Assembly (NCBI GenBank): GCA_037974665.1
Contig: CM075781.1
Location: 37,603,735 to 37,667,734, forward strand
DNA length: 64,000 nucleotides
Origin: Ehretia macrophylla
Taxonomy: Eukaryota; Streptophyta; Magnoliopsida; Boraginales; Ehretiaceae
Direction: 5' to 3'
Shown: positions 1-11,382 of the stretch, one piece after another
How the letters are laid out: each line of letters begins with the position of its first letter
Numbering within the stretch: the stretch's first letter is position 1
Translations under genes and position numbers: made by a program
Notes under the pieces: generated by a model
What the model saw: only the letters and a program-made list of their open reading frames with translations
What the model was told of the DNA's origin: nothing
The model's database searches: none

Positions 1-338
1 CTATCTGTGTAAGGAATTTTATGGCACAAACCCTTAAAGAAGCAATATGATGTATAGTGCTTATTCAATGCTTCAATGATGTTAGGTAGAATTAAGGGCC
101 ATAGTGGAGAAACAAGTAATTGTTTAGGACATCTTTGAGTGATGAAGAAGTGAATTCAAAGACTCAACAATAGATACAAAGTACCTTAGCTTTGAAGAGA
201 AAAGTACATATAACTATGTCATGTCCATCATCCACTACAGTGAAGCAAAAAAAATCTAATTAACAATGAAATTTCGAAAATGAAAATTAGAACATATATA
301 TAAATGGAAAAGAATGGTCTAGAGAGACTGTTTCATTA
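1..338. other. AT-rich intergenic DNA, no gene seen
   Basis: No coding frame with family resemblance, RNA gene or bounded repeat was seen here. The stretch ends in the TTA that forms the left target duplication of the first Harbinger-like MITE. Confidence 0.6.
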
Positions 339-673
339 GGCTATTCTTAATGGAGTCTCTAAAATACAAAAATTTTTTAATTTGGGTATTTTTAGAGACT
401 TCAGTCTCTAAAAACAACACTATTCATGACAAAAGTACGTGGGGTCCATCACTTTTGGCTTAAAAGATGCCAATATAGAGACCCAGTCTCTATTTTTTTC
501 AACAAATTTGTGGAAGAAAATGGAGACTGGGTCTCTATTTTGGCATCTTTTAAGCCAAAAGTGGTGGACCCCACGTACTTTTGCTATGAATAGTGTTATT
601 TTTAGAGACTGGAGTCTCTAAAACTACCTAAATTAAGAAATTTTTGCATTTGAAGACTCCATTGAGGATGCCC
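339..673. mobile_element. Harbinger/Tourist-like foldback MITE (335 bp)
   Basis: The two halves are long inverted complements. The outer 17 bp read roughly GGGCATCCTCAATGGAG (right end, reversed), and the left end is a diverged version. Pairing continues through the internal stretches containing AGAGACTGGAGTCTCT and the shared GTACGTGGGGTCCA blocks. A TTA triplet flanks each side (336-338 and 674-676), the 3-bp target duplication of PIF/Harbinger elements. There is no transposase. An ORF at 439-621 is only a by-product of the palindrome. Confidence 0.8.
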
Positions 674-722
674 TTAGAACACTAAAATTATACTATGTTA
701 TCCATCTAACTGGGTTGTATTA

Positions 723-2742
723 GGGCATCCTCAATGGAGTCTCTAAAGAGTTTCTAAACAGTAATGATTGCTATGTTAGAGACTCTATTGATCAAAATTC
801 ATCACCAATGAGGGTCTCTAAAACACTATTTGCTAGTTTTTGGTAAAATTATGACATCACTCAAGCTTTGAGTCTCCAAAATAGCACCTAGTCTCCATTT
901 TTTTCAACAAATTTGTTGAAAAAAATGGAGACTATACAAAAAGATAAAAAAGAGTCTCTAAAACAACAAGATCAGATCTGACGATGTCAGATTTTTTTGA
1001 CATCGTCAGATTTAAAAAAAAAAAAAAAAAGCACAAAAAAACGAGCTGAAACAGCAACAAAAAAATTTAACAAACATAAAAATAATTACAATACAATTAT
1101 TTTTTTCAACAAATAACAAAAAAAAAAATGTAAACACAGATCTGAAAAAAAAAATAAAGTTTGTGTTGGTGGTTTCGCCGGTGGTTGGGTGGCAGTGGAG
1201 AATATGGTAGGGGGGGGTGGGGTGGGATGCAACGAAGGAGATGAGAGGGAGGGGGGGCGCGTTGATGCGTTGCAGGGAAAAAAGGGGAAGAAGAGGGGGG
1301 GAGGGGGGGGCGGGGCGGCGTTGATGTTGCAGGGAAAAAAGGGGAAGAAGAAGAAAGAGGGGAAGGGGGGGGGGGGGGAGGGGGGGGGGCCTGCGTAGAG
1401 TTTTGTGTGTGTGTGTATTTGTATGTGTTTGTGTGTGTGCAGAGAAAGAAAAGGACAAGGGAGGCGCAGGGAAAAAAGAAAAAGAAGGAAAAAGGGGGAA
1501 GAAGAAGGGGGGGGGGGGGGGGCGCGTAGATTTTTGTGTGTGTGTGCATTTGTATGTGTTTGTGTGTGTGCAGAGAAAGAAAAGGACAAGGGAGGCGCAG
1601 GGAAAAAAGAAAAAGAAAGAAATGTGGGTAGGTGGGTAGGTGAGGATATTTTAATATTTTTATTTTGAGTTTTGTATTTATTTTTTAATGTTATTTTAAT
1701 TTAAGTTATTTTTTTAATTAAGTTTTTTAATATATTTAATTAGGATTTTATTTTTTATTTTTTAATGTTATTTTAGTTTAGGTTATTTTTTTTATGTTTT
1801 TTTAGTTTAGGTTAAATGTAATCTTAATTTTTTTAACATTATGATCGTCGCAATTTATTTATTTTTTGCTTGAAATATTCGTTAAAAGAGTTGAAATAAT
1901 CTAAATAATATTCTTATATAAAATTAAAATTAACACAATATATTGTTGCTATTTTATTATTTTATTTTAATTTAAATAATATTAGTTTAGGTTAAGCTTT
2001 TGCTGCTTTGAGTTTTTTTTTTTTTTTTAATTAGACTTTTTTTTAAAATTATGGTTTTGTATTTTATTTTGTATTTTAATTTTTTAATTTAGTTTTTTTG
2101 CTTTGGTAAACTTTTTTAGTTTTTGTAATTTTTTTATTTTACGTTTTTTTAGTTTAGGTAAAATTAATTAATTTTAGATTTGTGATTAAATTAATAAAAT
2201 TAATTAATTTACAAATTAAATAAAATGAAGAACAAAAAAACAAATATAAACGCAACATACGAGAAAATTTTAATTTAATGGGTAAATTAATGAGGATTTT
2301 TAATTAATATTTTTTTTACGTAAGGTTTTTTTTAATTAGAGATTTTTAATGCATTTTTTTGAAAATGAAATTATGTAATTAAACGTAATTCTAATTTTTT
2401 AAACGTTATGTTTGACGCAAATTATATATTTTTTTGCTTGAAATATTTGGGAAAACAATTGAGATAATCTAAATAACAATTAATTAAAAAAAAAAGTAAC
2501 ACACGATAAAAAATTACACATAATCAAATTATTATGTAAAATTAAAATTAACACGATATAGGGATTCAATTTTATAGAGACCGTCATTGTAGATTTTTTT
2601 TTATCTTGGTCTTTAAATGAGTCTCTAAAATAATTTTTTTGCCTTAGTCTCTAAATGGGTCTCTAAAATACTATTTGGTCTCTATATGGGTCTCTATAAA
2701 TGATTTATAGAGACACATATAGAGACTCCATTGAGGATAGCC
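723..2742. mobile_element. Larger non-autonomous Harbinger-like element (about 2.0 kb)
   Basis: The left end GGGCATCCTCAATGGAGTCT and the right end (read in reverse, GGCTATCCTCAATGGAGTCT) form the same terminal inverted repeat as the neighbouring 335-bp MITE. TTA flanks both ends (720-722 and 2743-2745). The ends are enriched in GAGTCTCTAAA-type motifs, with a small palindrome at about 890-935. The interior is a G-rich minisatellite followed by T-rich, AT-rich DNA; no transposase was seen. It is probably mobilised in trans by the same source as the MITE. Confidence 0.7.
1170..1645 (+). repeat. G-run / purine-rich minisatellite with two long direct repeats
   Basis: This plus-strand stretch is extremely purine-skewed, with many runs of 5 to 16 G separated by AAGAAG-type spacers. 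A block beginning with a TTTTGTGTGTGTGTG stretch and containing GTGTGTGCAGAGAAAGAAAA occurs at about 1403-1480 and again at about 1533-1610. A shorter repeat with GCAGGGAAAAAAGGGGAAGA occurs at about 1272 and 1330. Open frames on both strands here are low-complexity artefacts. Confidence 0.85.
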
Positions 2743-2745
2743 TTA

Positions 2746-3406
2746 CGCAATCACAATTTTAGTACCAATTAATTTTAGAATGAAATTTCATGTTAATAAA
2801 TGATGTAGTCAATCACTAGAGGCTAAATGCGCAATTAATAAATGACGTAGTATAATAACAACAAATTTAAAAATTGCGTACCAAAGTCGACAGTCAAAGC
2901 CTGAACACAAATAAGTCACACGTGGATGGATCACAACAATGTGTACGCAACGATATTGTGATTGCGAAATATATTTTTCTCTCTGTCGCGAAATTGAAAT
3001 ATATGGTTTAGAGTACAAAGAATGAATGTTTTTACTATATCAACATACACCTTCCAATCTTGGGTTAATATTTAGCTCTTATAACAATTAATGTAAGATT
3101 ATGAATTATTGATTGAATTTGACATCGATTCCTGAAAGAACATTGCTTTCATCATTTTTTTGCCAAAAATGCAAAATACTCCTATGTAATACTATAATAA
3201 GCTTATAATCCTCTATATTTTTTTAAAATGAAGCACGATATAAAGGATGTATAACCTGTCGAGATTCGATCTTAAGATCTCTTACACAAAATGAGAATCA
3301 TGCCACTAGAACAAATACTTTCATTATCTTTATTACGCGATCTTCGACATTTGAGAAGTCTAGAGAATAGTTATGGAGCTAATTTGAGAAGTTAAACGTA
3401 CGAAAG
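2746..3406. other. AT-rich gap, no gene seen
   Basis: No coding signal. A minus-strand 69-codon frame at 2809-3018 has no recognisable feature. A GATTCGATCTTAAGATCTC stretch near 3260 recalls a pol III B box, but no A box or A-rich tail supports a SINE. Confidence 0.5.
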
Positions 3407-3411
3407 CCAAG

Positions 3412-3876
3412 TGTCGAGGTCGGATTCTCGCAGTTGAATTGGTCGGTTACGTTTGCCGAGCTAAACTTTCAAGTTGGCTTCCGAGTTGAACGTTTCAGAT
3501 CGGCTTCCTGACCTACACAAGGAAAAGGAAGGAAAAGGCGGGGTGATGACCCGGATTTTCCCCTCGGGCGTTCAAATGATTAGTATGTCCGAGCTGGCAA
3601 GGTAGCTGAGAGCATTTAATGACAAGTTACCTTCGAAATGAAGAGTGTGGAGCTCTATTTATACTAAATTCAGGTCTGACAGCATTTAATGCGTTGCAGC
3701 TTTATGTCCCATCAATACTTTATGTCCCATCGGAATAGCTGGCACTGAGGTCGGGGTTTTTCAGGGTCGGATCAGCATCCAGGTTGGGCATTTAGCTGAA
3801 CGCGCTGGGCTTGCCTCTGATTAGCCCGTCCCAGCTAGGCGCAGGTAACTCACCTCAGCTCGGGGACCCCTCGTCA
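3412..3876 (-). repeat. 3' LTR of the Tat element (465 bp)
   Basis: It matches 12699-13145 throughout. It is 18 bp longer because of a tandem duplication of a TTTATGTCCCATC-containing unit near 3700-3735. It contains the TATA-like TATAAATAGAGCT (minus strand, about 3650-3663). Confidence 0.92.
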
Positions 3877-3878
3877 AT

Positions 3879-3890
3879 CCCCCCCCCCCC
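3879..3890 (-). other. Polypurine tract of the Tat element
   Basis: Twelve consecutive C on the plus strand are twelve G on the element's sense strand, two bases before the 3' LTR. This position is where the plus-strand DNA primer is expected, and it fixes the element's orientation. Confidence 0.75.
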
Positions 3891-4072
3891 AAGTTGAGAT
3901 CGAGGGGGTGAGATCTAGAATTGGGAGTTTCTCCCGAGCTGGAGGTACCCGACCCCGGCGGAGTAGGGATGGCCACGTCAGCGGTGCATGCCCTTCAGAT
4001 GGCTGACACGTCACCTGGCGGTTCTGACAAGACGCGACGTTTGGGCTCCCTGAGGCGGTTTTCAGAAGTGCC

Positions 4073-4080
4073 TATAAATA
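4073..4080 (+). promoter_or_regulatory. TATA box of the antisense gene in the Tat element
   Basis: TATAAATA lies in GC-rich surroundings about 230 bp before the first ATG of the plus-strand gene. A possible 5' leader intron follows (GTACGT at 4245 to AACAG ending at 4300, 56 bp, short for a plant intron), which would place the ATG one base after the splice. Inferred from position and consensus only. Confidence 0.5.
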
Positions 4081-4301
4081 GGGCCTTGACATCCGAGATT
4101 CATTTCACACTTCGCTTTTAACTTTCAAGAGTTTTAGGTCGGATACCAGAGTGGTCGGACGTATTCAGCTCGGAAAGAATCTTCTCAGGATTTTCAGCTC
4201 GGAGCCAGCTAGGTCGGGTCATATTCCGCAGTCAAGAGCAGTAGGTACGTCCCGACTCCCTTTAGTCATTCCTGTACATTTATATTTAGTCTGTAAACAG
4301 G

Positions 4302-6632
4302 ATGGGGAGGTCGGAGTCGGAAGATTCCCAAGCAATGGAGGTGAGGTCCTATGGCGGGGATGAGAGTCCGTCGAGCTCGGAGTCCACCTCGAATAGAGAC
4401 CAAGGTGGAGAGAGCACCAGTGCATCTCAAGGATCGGCTCGGAAATCTGGGCCCGGGGAAAGCGATGATGATTGCAAAGTTATCGGGGTCAGATTGTCAC
4501 AAGAGGCTGAGGCGGATCCTTTGGCCGACCTGGGAGGTCTGAAAGATAGGGAGGATGAGGAGCCGCTAAATCAGCTGGAGGGCGTCGAGATGCCACAAGA
4601 GTTCCTAGCTGGGGTTTCTACCACCGAGCCAATCGAAACAGTCCTGGTTAGTGTTGTTCGACCTCGAAGCTCGGCCACAGCCAGCGTTTCGTCAACTCGG
4701 GGGAAGATGATTGAGCAGCTGTTCGCCTGTTGCAAGCGTGAGTGCCATTCCACGATGCAAATGGCCAACGCCAGGCTAAGGAACTAGTCAGTGGATCGTC
4801 ATCACAAGCTGAAGGTTCCAAGACGGCACGAATCGGCTTGCTATCCTCTGGCCGACCACTTCACCATATACAATCTTGCATTCGACGTCATTCAGCTCCC
4901 TCTCCCCGGTTTTGTTGTCGACATCTTGAACTATTTCGAGCTCAGCCCAGGTCAGATGTCGCTGGATGGTTGGGCCGTGATGGTGGCCTTCTATGTGTTC
5001 TGCCTGGAGAAGAATGTGGAGCCGACCTTGCGCAGGTTCAGGTATTTCTTTGTGTGCAAACCCAACCCGAAGCAGCCAGGGTGGTTCCACTTCGCATCTC
5101 GGGTCGGCAACTCCATATTCACCAAGTGGCACTCTTCTAACAAGGGCTGGCATAATGACTATTATTGGGTGGAGCCGGCTGTGAACTCCGAGTGTAGGTT
5201 GGTCTGGGTTCCAAGCTTGAGGAAGATTGTCAATGATGACCCCAAGCTCTCAGATGAGGAACTTGAGGAAGTCGCGGTGCTCAGGCCTGAGCCCGGGATG
5301 TTGATAGATATTGACAGCGTGCTCAAATGGGAGCGGATCTGGGATTCCAAGTTATTTGGTAGGGAACCCGACCTCTCGAGAGATCATCCCAACCTGCTTC
5401 CCGAGCTTGAAGGGGACGCGGGGTCTAGCTCAGAAGAGGGTCTGTTTGCAGGATCGGCGTCCGACCTCCCCCTCCTGTCTGCTAGTCTTTTTAGGTTGGC
5501 CTTCGGCTCTTTTTCATTTCTTTCCTCTACCTCTTGCAGATATGGCAGATATGAGAAAGCTCGCGTACGCCTAGGTGCGAAAGAAGAATGAGGTTAGCGG
5601 CGAGGTTTCAGCTCGGTCCGGCTTGGGAGATGCCACTCAGGGTCAGAGGCAGCGGCCCAGTGGCCAAATGCGGGAGATCGGCTCCGAGGTCTCCTCCAAG
5701 AGGGTTTCGGGGTCCTCCTTGCCCAAGAGATCGGGCTCAGGAGTGGCGATCCCGAAGCGCTCTTCATCCCAACCTGAGAGTAGAAAGCGGCCTCAGGCCG
5801 AATACTCCGGAAAGAGTAAGGCCGCGGAGGTGAGCCCTCCCAGCAAGGACTTTATGGAGGCGTCCAAGGTGGCCCGCGACCCCAAGCTGGCGACGGTCCC
5901 GGCAGAGCAGCTTTCGCTCGACTTGAGGACGGCCATAGTCACGGTGAGTCTCATCCAATCTTATGGTAAGGTTGTTTTTTAGCTCGGCTAATCGTTTCGC
6001 TTTCTTCTAAACAGGCCAAGTCCCACATCCTTTCGGCTCCTGGCGTTCTTGTCAGGGCCCAGACTCACTGCGTTGAGCTAGAGCAGCGATACGTGGATGC
6101 CCGGGCCGAGCTTGAGACTGTGAAGTAGGAGGCCGCTCAGAGGCGCAAGGCGAACACGACGGAGATCGACCGCCTAAAGAAGGAGCTTGACCTAGAAAAG
6201 TCCCGGCGCAAAGCCGCGGCCAAGGACGTCGAGAGGTACAAGCTGGAGAAACGTGAGGCCGAGGTGAAGTTCCGGGATCTGGTGAACCGGGTCGGCGCCG
6301 AAGGAGAGAAGGTAGTGGAAGCTTTCAAGTCTAGTGATGTGGCCGTTGACTAGTTGGCCATGGAAGGCGAGGCCATGGCAAAATATGCCGAGATGAAATT
6401 CTACTTCCGGGGTCAAGTCGCAGCTCGGGAGAGAGCAAAGACCTTCTTCCCAGCCACCAAGAGCAATTACATCGAGATCTTGGAGGTTCTGCCACCAGAG
6501 TTCTGGGAGATTCCGGAGCTTCCATCCGACCTGACGTCCCAGGCTAAGGAGGTGATTGAGTTTATCCAGAAGGGTATGGACCAGGTCGGAGATGAAGCCG
6601 AAGCCACCACCTCTGCCGCTGCGCCCAAGTAA
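4302..6632 (+). pseudogene. Antisense gene of the Tat element: plant gypsy-type transposon protein (PF04195-like) with C-terminal coiled coil
   Basis: This is a separate gene transcribed against gag-pol. An acidic, Ser-rich N-terminus (4302-4787) leads in the same frame, across a TAG at 4785-4787, into a domain (4791-5450) with LPGFVVDILNYFELSPGQ, YVFCLEKNVEPTLRRF and a Trp-rich WFHFASRVGN region. That matches the 'putative gypsy type transposon' family of plant Tat elements. An intron probably ends at the TTGCAG before 5540, and a second runs from 5944 (GTGAGT) to 6014 (AACAG). The last exon is Glu/Arg/Lys-rich coiled coil and ends at 6632. In-frame TAG codons also occur at 5572, 6127 and 6351, so this copy cannot give a full product. 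Its function is unknown in the family. Confidence 0.8.
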
Positions 6633-7439
6633 ATTTTGTAAAATTGCCCGAGTCGGGCTTTTGTAATTTCGCCCAGGTTGGGCTCTTTGTAATTGTATTT
6701 TGATTTAACGAAATGAATATTTTGCGTTTTATCAAAGTTCGTACTTGTGTACTTTTCCTCTCTTTTTTTTTCGCAAATTTTTTCTTAAGTAAGCGGGGTC
6801 GGACCAATATAATTGACCATTCGAACTTAAGTAAAAAGAACCGAGCTGGACGCGATTAATGAATTATCATCCTAATCCGAGCTGGTCAACCAGACAACTT
6901 TATAATCGTCGCCAACCCGGACTTGTCAGTCCGATTTAAAATTGGTCAAACTAATGTTGACGAACGTTGAGTTCGAGTTTAGACCCAAACTAATATACTG
7001 ACCGCAGCCGGATTATACCGAGTTGGACCTTAATGCGAACTGGAAAAGCTTATCAAATTGTTGTTGATTATTCCCGAGCTGGAACTTAGTCCGAGTCGGT
7101 TTACTTGATCCTTAGCTCTTGATTAAGCGTGGCCACCGCGTTAATCCGAGTTGGTGATAGCTTTGTAGTTGAGGCACTTGGGCCCGGGTTGGGCATTGCA
7201 CTGATTTACAAAATGTATTGTATTGAATTTGTATACGAAGTACTTAGGCTCGGGGGCCGATTACAAGTAATATTTTGGCTCGGGGCCTTAACAAGAGATT
7301 TCAGCTCGGGGCCGTTACAAAATATTTCGGCTCGGGCCTATTTAGACAAAATACCGCTTCAGGTGTTCCGAGTGCCATGCGTTCTTCAATAGTTTCCCGT
7401 TCTTGTCGCGGAGGTAGAAAGTCCCAGGTCGGACTTCTT
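6633..7439. other. Spacer between the convergent pol and antisense gene of the Tat element
   Basis: No coding domain was seen. The stretch is rich in short repeated words such as GAGCTGG, CTCGGGGCC and GTCGG, the same vocabulary as the LTR and flanking untranslated regions. It would hold the 3' ends of the two convergent transcripts. Confidence 0.6.
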
Positions 7440-10400
7440 TCACGACTTCATACAGTCAATCCCAGGTCGGGGAGAGCTTGTTACCTGAGCGCGGTAAAAA
7501 GATGGTCTTTCTGAGTACGAGGTCGCCAACCTTAATAGACTTAGGCTTGACTGTTTGGCAAAGGCTTTTTGCATGGCAGCTTTGCTGGCCAGCATTCTAA
7601 TTTGAGCTTTAGCTCGGAGTTCTTCAGCGAGGTCGAGCTCTTCACGGATCCGTACTCCGTTTATTTCTGGATCATGGTGGAGGGTTCTACTGGTTGGAGA
7701 CCCGATCTCCACTGGCAACACCACTTGAGTACCGAACGTCGGTTCGAAAGGCGATTCTCCCTTTGCTGAGCTGGTGGTGGTCCGTTGAGCCTACAACACC
7801 TCGGGAAGAATCGATGCCCACTGGCCCTCTGCTTCCTCCAGCTTGGTTTTCAGGCCCTACAAAATGATTTGGTTAGTCCTTTCAACTTGGCCATTACTTT
7901 GAGGATGAGAAATAGATAAGAATCTAAGGTCGATCCCAATCTCAGCACATTTGCCTCAAAAGTATGCACTGTCGAATTGCTTGCCGTGGTCAGTAATGAT
8001 GACCTTTGGCACCCCGAATCGGCAAATGATATTTTTCCACACAAAATTTCAAGCTACCTTTTATGTTATTCTAGCAACACCTTCAGCCTCAGGCCGTTTG
8101 GTGAAGTAGTCTACTGCTACGAAAGCGTGCTTCTTTTGGCCAACACCGGTTGGCAATGAGCCGATGATATCTAGACCCCACTGGTAAAATGGCCACGAGC
8201 TTATCATCACCGTGAGGTCTACCGCAGGCTTCCTCTGTATGTTGGCGAACCTTTGGCAGGTGTCGCACTTTTTTATATACTCCTTGGCATCTTGCTCTAA
8301 GGTCGGCCAGAAATAGCCTTGCCTCAACGCCTTTCGAGCCAGAGCTTTGCCTCCCGAGTGGTTTCCACATACCCCTTCATGGATCTCACAGAGTACATAG
8401 TTTCCCTCCTCGGGTCCAACACATTTTAAAAGAGGCGAAGCGTAGGCTCTCTTATAGAGTTGTCCGGCAATTATGACAAACCTTGAGACCTGTTTTATGA
8501 GTTTTCGAGCTGCTTTTTCATCCTCTAGGGTCATACCCCCCTCCAAGTAGTCCACGATTGGTTTGGTCCAATCTGGACTTAGATTGAGCTCGGCTACGGC
8601 TTGCACCCCCAACTGAATGCTCGGTTCAGACACTTCTTCCACATGGACTAGGGCAGGTCGGCTCTCACTTAGGGCCAACCTGGACAGGGCGTCATCCTTC
8701 ATATTTTCCTCCCTCGGAATTTGCTGTATCGTGGACCTTTTGAGCCCGGCGGTCAAATTCTTGACTTTGTTGAGGTAGGCTAGCATGGTACTGTCCTTGG
8801 CTTCGAACTCTCCCAATATCTGACTAGAAACCAATTGATAGTCGGTGCTCATGTCGACTGTCTGTGCCCCGAGCTGAGCTGCAATTTTCAGCCCCGCGAT
8901 CATCGCTTCATATTTGCGCTTCATTGTTGGCCGCTGGAAAGGTGACCTTGAGGGAGTATTAGTGCTCATACGGGGTCGGGTCAAGGATGACCAACCCAGC
9001 TCCGCTGCCAGACTTCCCTGAGGCCCCATCCATATGGACCTTCCACATGTCCTCCGGGTCATGCTCGACTTGGCCTGTGCATTCCACCACAAAATCCGTG
9101 ATGGCTTGGGCTTTGATAGCTGTTCTGGGCTGGTAGGTGATGTCAAATTGACTCAGCTCAACTGCCCATTTCAGCAGCCTGCCTGATGCCTCTGGCTTGT
9201 GCATGATAGACCTGAGTAGGGCATCCGTCATAACCTTAATTGGGTGAGCATCAAAGTATGGCTTTAGCTTCCTTGTCGCCGTGATGAGCGCGAGGGCGAG
9301 TTTTTCCAAGGAGGAGTACCTCACCTCGGCCCCTTGCAAGGTTTTGCTGACATAATAGACCAGCTTCTGTTCCTTCCCTTCTTCTCGAACTAGTGCCGCT
9401 GCCACTGCTGTCCCCGAGCATGCTAGATATAGTACCAGTTCCTCCCCCACCTCAGGTCGAGATAGCAGGGGTGGCGAAGCTAGATACCTTTTCAGCTCTT
9501 AGAAGGCGTTCTGGCATTCCGCAGTCCATTCAAAGTTCTTAGGATTCCTTAATATTTTAAACAGGGGAGCACACTTGTCAGCCGACCTGGACATGAATCT
9601 GCTGAGTGCCGTGACCTTGCCTGCCAACACTTGGACGTCTTTCACGCAGGTCGACGGCGCTAGGTCAAGTATCGCCTAAACCTTATCCATGTTGGTTTCT
9701 ATTCCATGGGCTGTGACCATGAAGCCCACAAACTTTCCCGCATTGACGCCGAATGCGCACTTTTTCAGGTTCAGTTTTATCCCAAAGTGCCCCATTACGG
9801 CGAAGGCTTCAGCCAGGTCGGCTACATGATCTTCCGCCCTTCTGCTCTTGACCAACATGTTGTCTACATAGATCTCCATATTTCAGCCAATCTGATTTTT
9901 GAAAACCTTGTTCACCATCTAAGTATAGGTGGCTCCAGCATTTTTGAGGCCAAAAGGCATGACCTCATAGTAGTAGAGACCTTTATCGGTGGTGAAGGCA
10001 GTCTTCTCTTTGTCTCCGGGAGCCATCTTGATTTGGTTATAGCCTTTGAAGGCATCCATGAAGGAAAGTAGCTCGAACCCGGAGGTAGTATCCACCATTT
10101 GATCAATCCGAGGTAGGGGAAAACAGTCCTTAGGGCAGGCTTTATTGAGATCGGTAAAATCAATACACAATATTTATCCTCCTGAGGACTTGGTTACCAG
10201 CACTACGTAGGATAACCAGGTTGGGTACTGGATTTCCTTTATGTGGCCGGCGTCTACCAATTTGTCTACCTCTTCTGCTATGATTTGTTGCTTATCATAA
10301 TGGAAGTGCCTACGCTTCTGCTTCACCGGATAGTGATTCGGGTCAGTATTCAGGTGATGCTCAATCACTCCCGGGTCAATACCTGTCATGTCAGAGGCAG

Positions 10401-11382
10401 ACCATGCAAATATGTGTTCATTTTTTAGAAGAAATTGGCTTATACCTTTCTTGAGGTCGACAGAGAGTTCACTTCCGATTTTTACTCTTTTTGTTTCATC
10501 GGAGAGTTCCACCTCCTGAAGGTCTTCAACTGGGCTGCCTTTCTTTGCATCCCTCTTCTCTTCGGGCAAATCTGGTCCCCAGCCAACCTGATATTTGGGT
10601 TGAAGGGAGTTTTCATAACACTCCCGGGCTGAGAGTTGGGCTCCGCGGATGGTGGCCGTGCCGGCCGAGGTCAGGAATTTTAGGGCCTGGTGGTAGGTGG
10701 AAGGGACGGCCCTGAAATGGTTGAGTGCCACCCGACCTAAAATTCCGTTGTAGGTGGAGTTGCAATCCATCACAATGAAGTTGGCTTGCATTGAAACCTG
10801 TTTATCTCTGTCTTCCAGCTTCAGCGGAAGGTTAATGACTCCTTCAGCTCGGTGTGCTTGCCCGGTGAAACCAGCTAAAGTGCCCCTTAAGGGCCTGAGT
10901 CGGCTCTTGTCCAACCCCATTTGCTCAAAAGCGTTGAGGAATAAGACTTCCGTCGAGCTCCCGGTGTCCACCATCAGCCTCTTTATGGTGAAGTTGGCTA
11001 TTTTAGCGCTGATCACTATTGGGTCATCGTGGGGCAATATTACCCTTTCCAAGTCTTTCGCGAAAAAGGTGAGCTCATCTGCCCCCGGGGCCGAATCCCG
11101 CACCGGTCCATACTCCCTTCCGGCCCGAACGTAACCCTTCCTGCCTACCGAGGTCTCCCCTCCCAAAGCCAGTCCTCCTGCAATGGTTTCAATCACAGCC
11201 AAACGTCCGCCCCTAGCCTGGCGCCTAAGTGGGCTTCTCTCTCTATCTCTTTGGTCATGATTCCGGGTCGGCTGCGGGTCTACGTACCTTCGGAGGTGAC
11301 CTCGGGCTATCAGTGCCTCGATCTCCTGTTTCAAGTCTTTGCACTCTTCAGTGGTATGGCCGTGTCCATATGGTAGCGGCAA
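7440..11382 (-). pseudogene. Tat element pol: protease, RT, RNase H, aRNase H, integrase (degenerate)
   Basis: Read from 11382 downward. Protease: LMVDTGSS then YNGILGR. RT: an in-frame TAA sits just before MCIDFTDLNKACPKD; LSFMDAFKGYNQI keeps the first catalytic Asp, but the active-site box reads YVDN (near 9850) instead of YVDD. RNase H: LYLACSGTAVAAALVRE to KPYFDAHPIKVMTD. A second RNase H-like domain starts at VHMDGASGKSGSGAG, and a frameshift near 8950 carries the frame into MKRKYEAMIAGL. Integrase: an HHCC zinc domain (CDTCQRF), then WGLDIIGSL, a TDHGKQFD box and GQVERTN, so the D,D,E residues remain despite several stops between 8061 and 7724. The C-terminal part lies at 7724-7440. Non-functional copy. 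Confidence 0.88.

Noticed and set aside
1012-1668. Five overlapping open frames on both strands (Pro/Phe/His-Thr-rich or Gly/Lys-rich)
   Set aside because: They are translations of the G-rich/GT-rich minisatellite; no domain, no codon structure, and both strands are open together.
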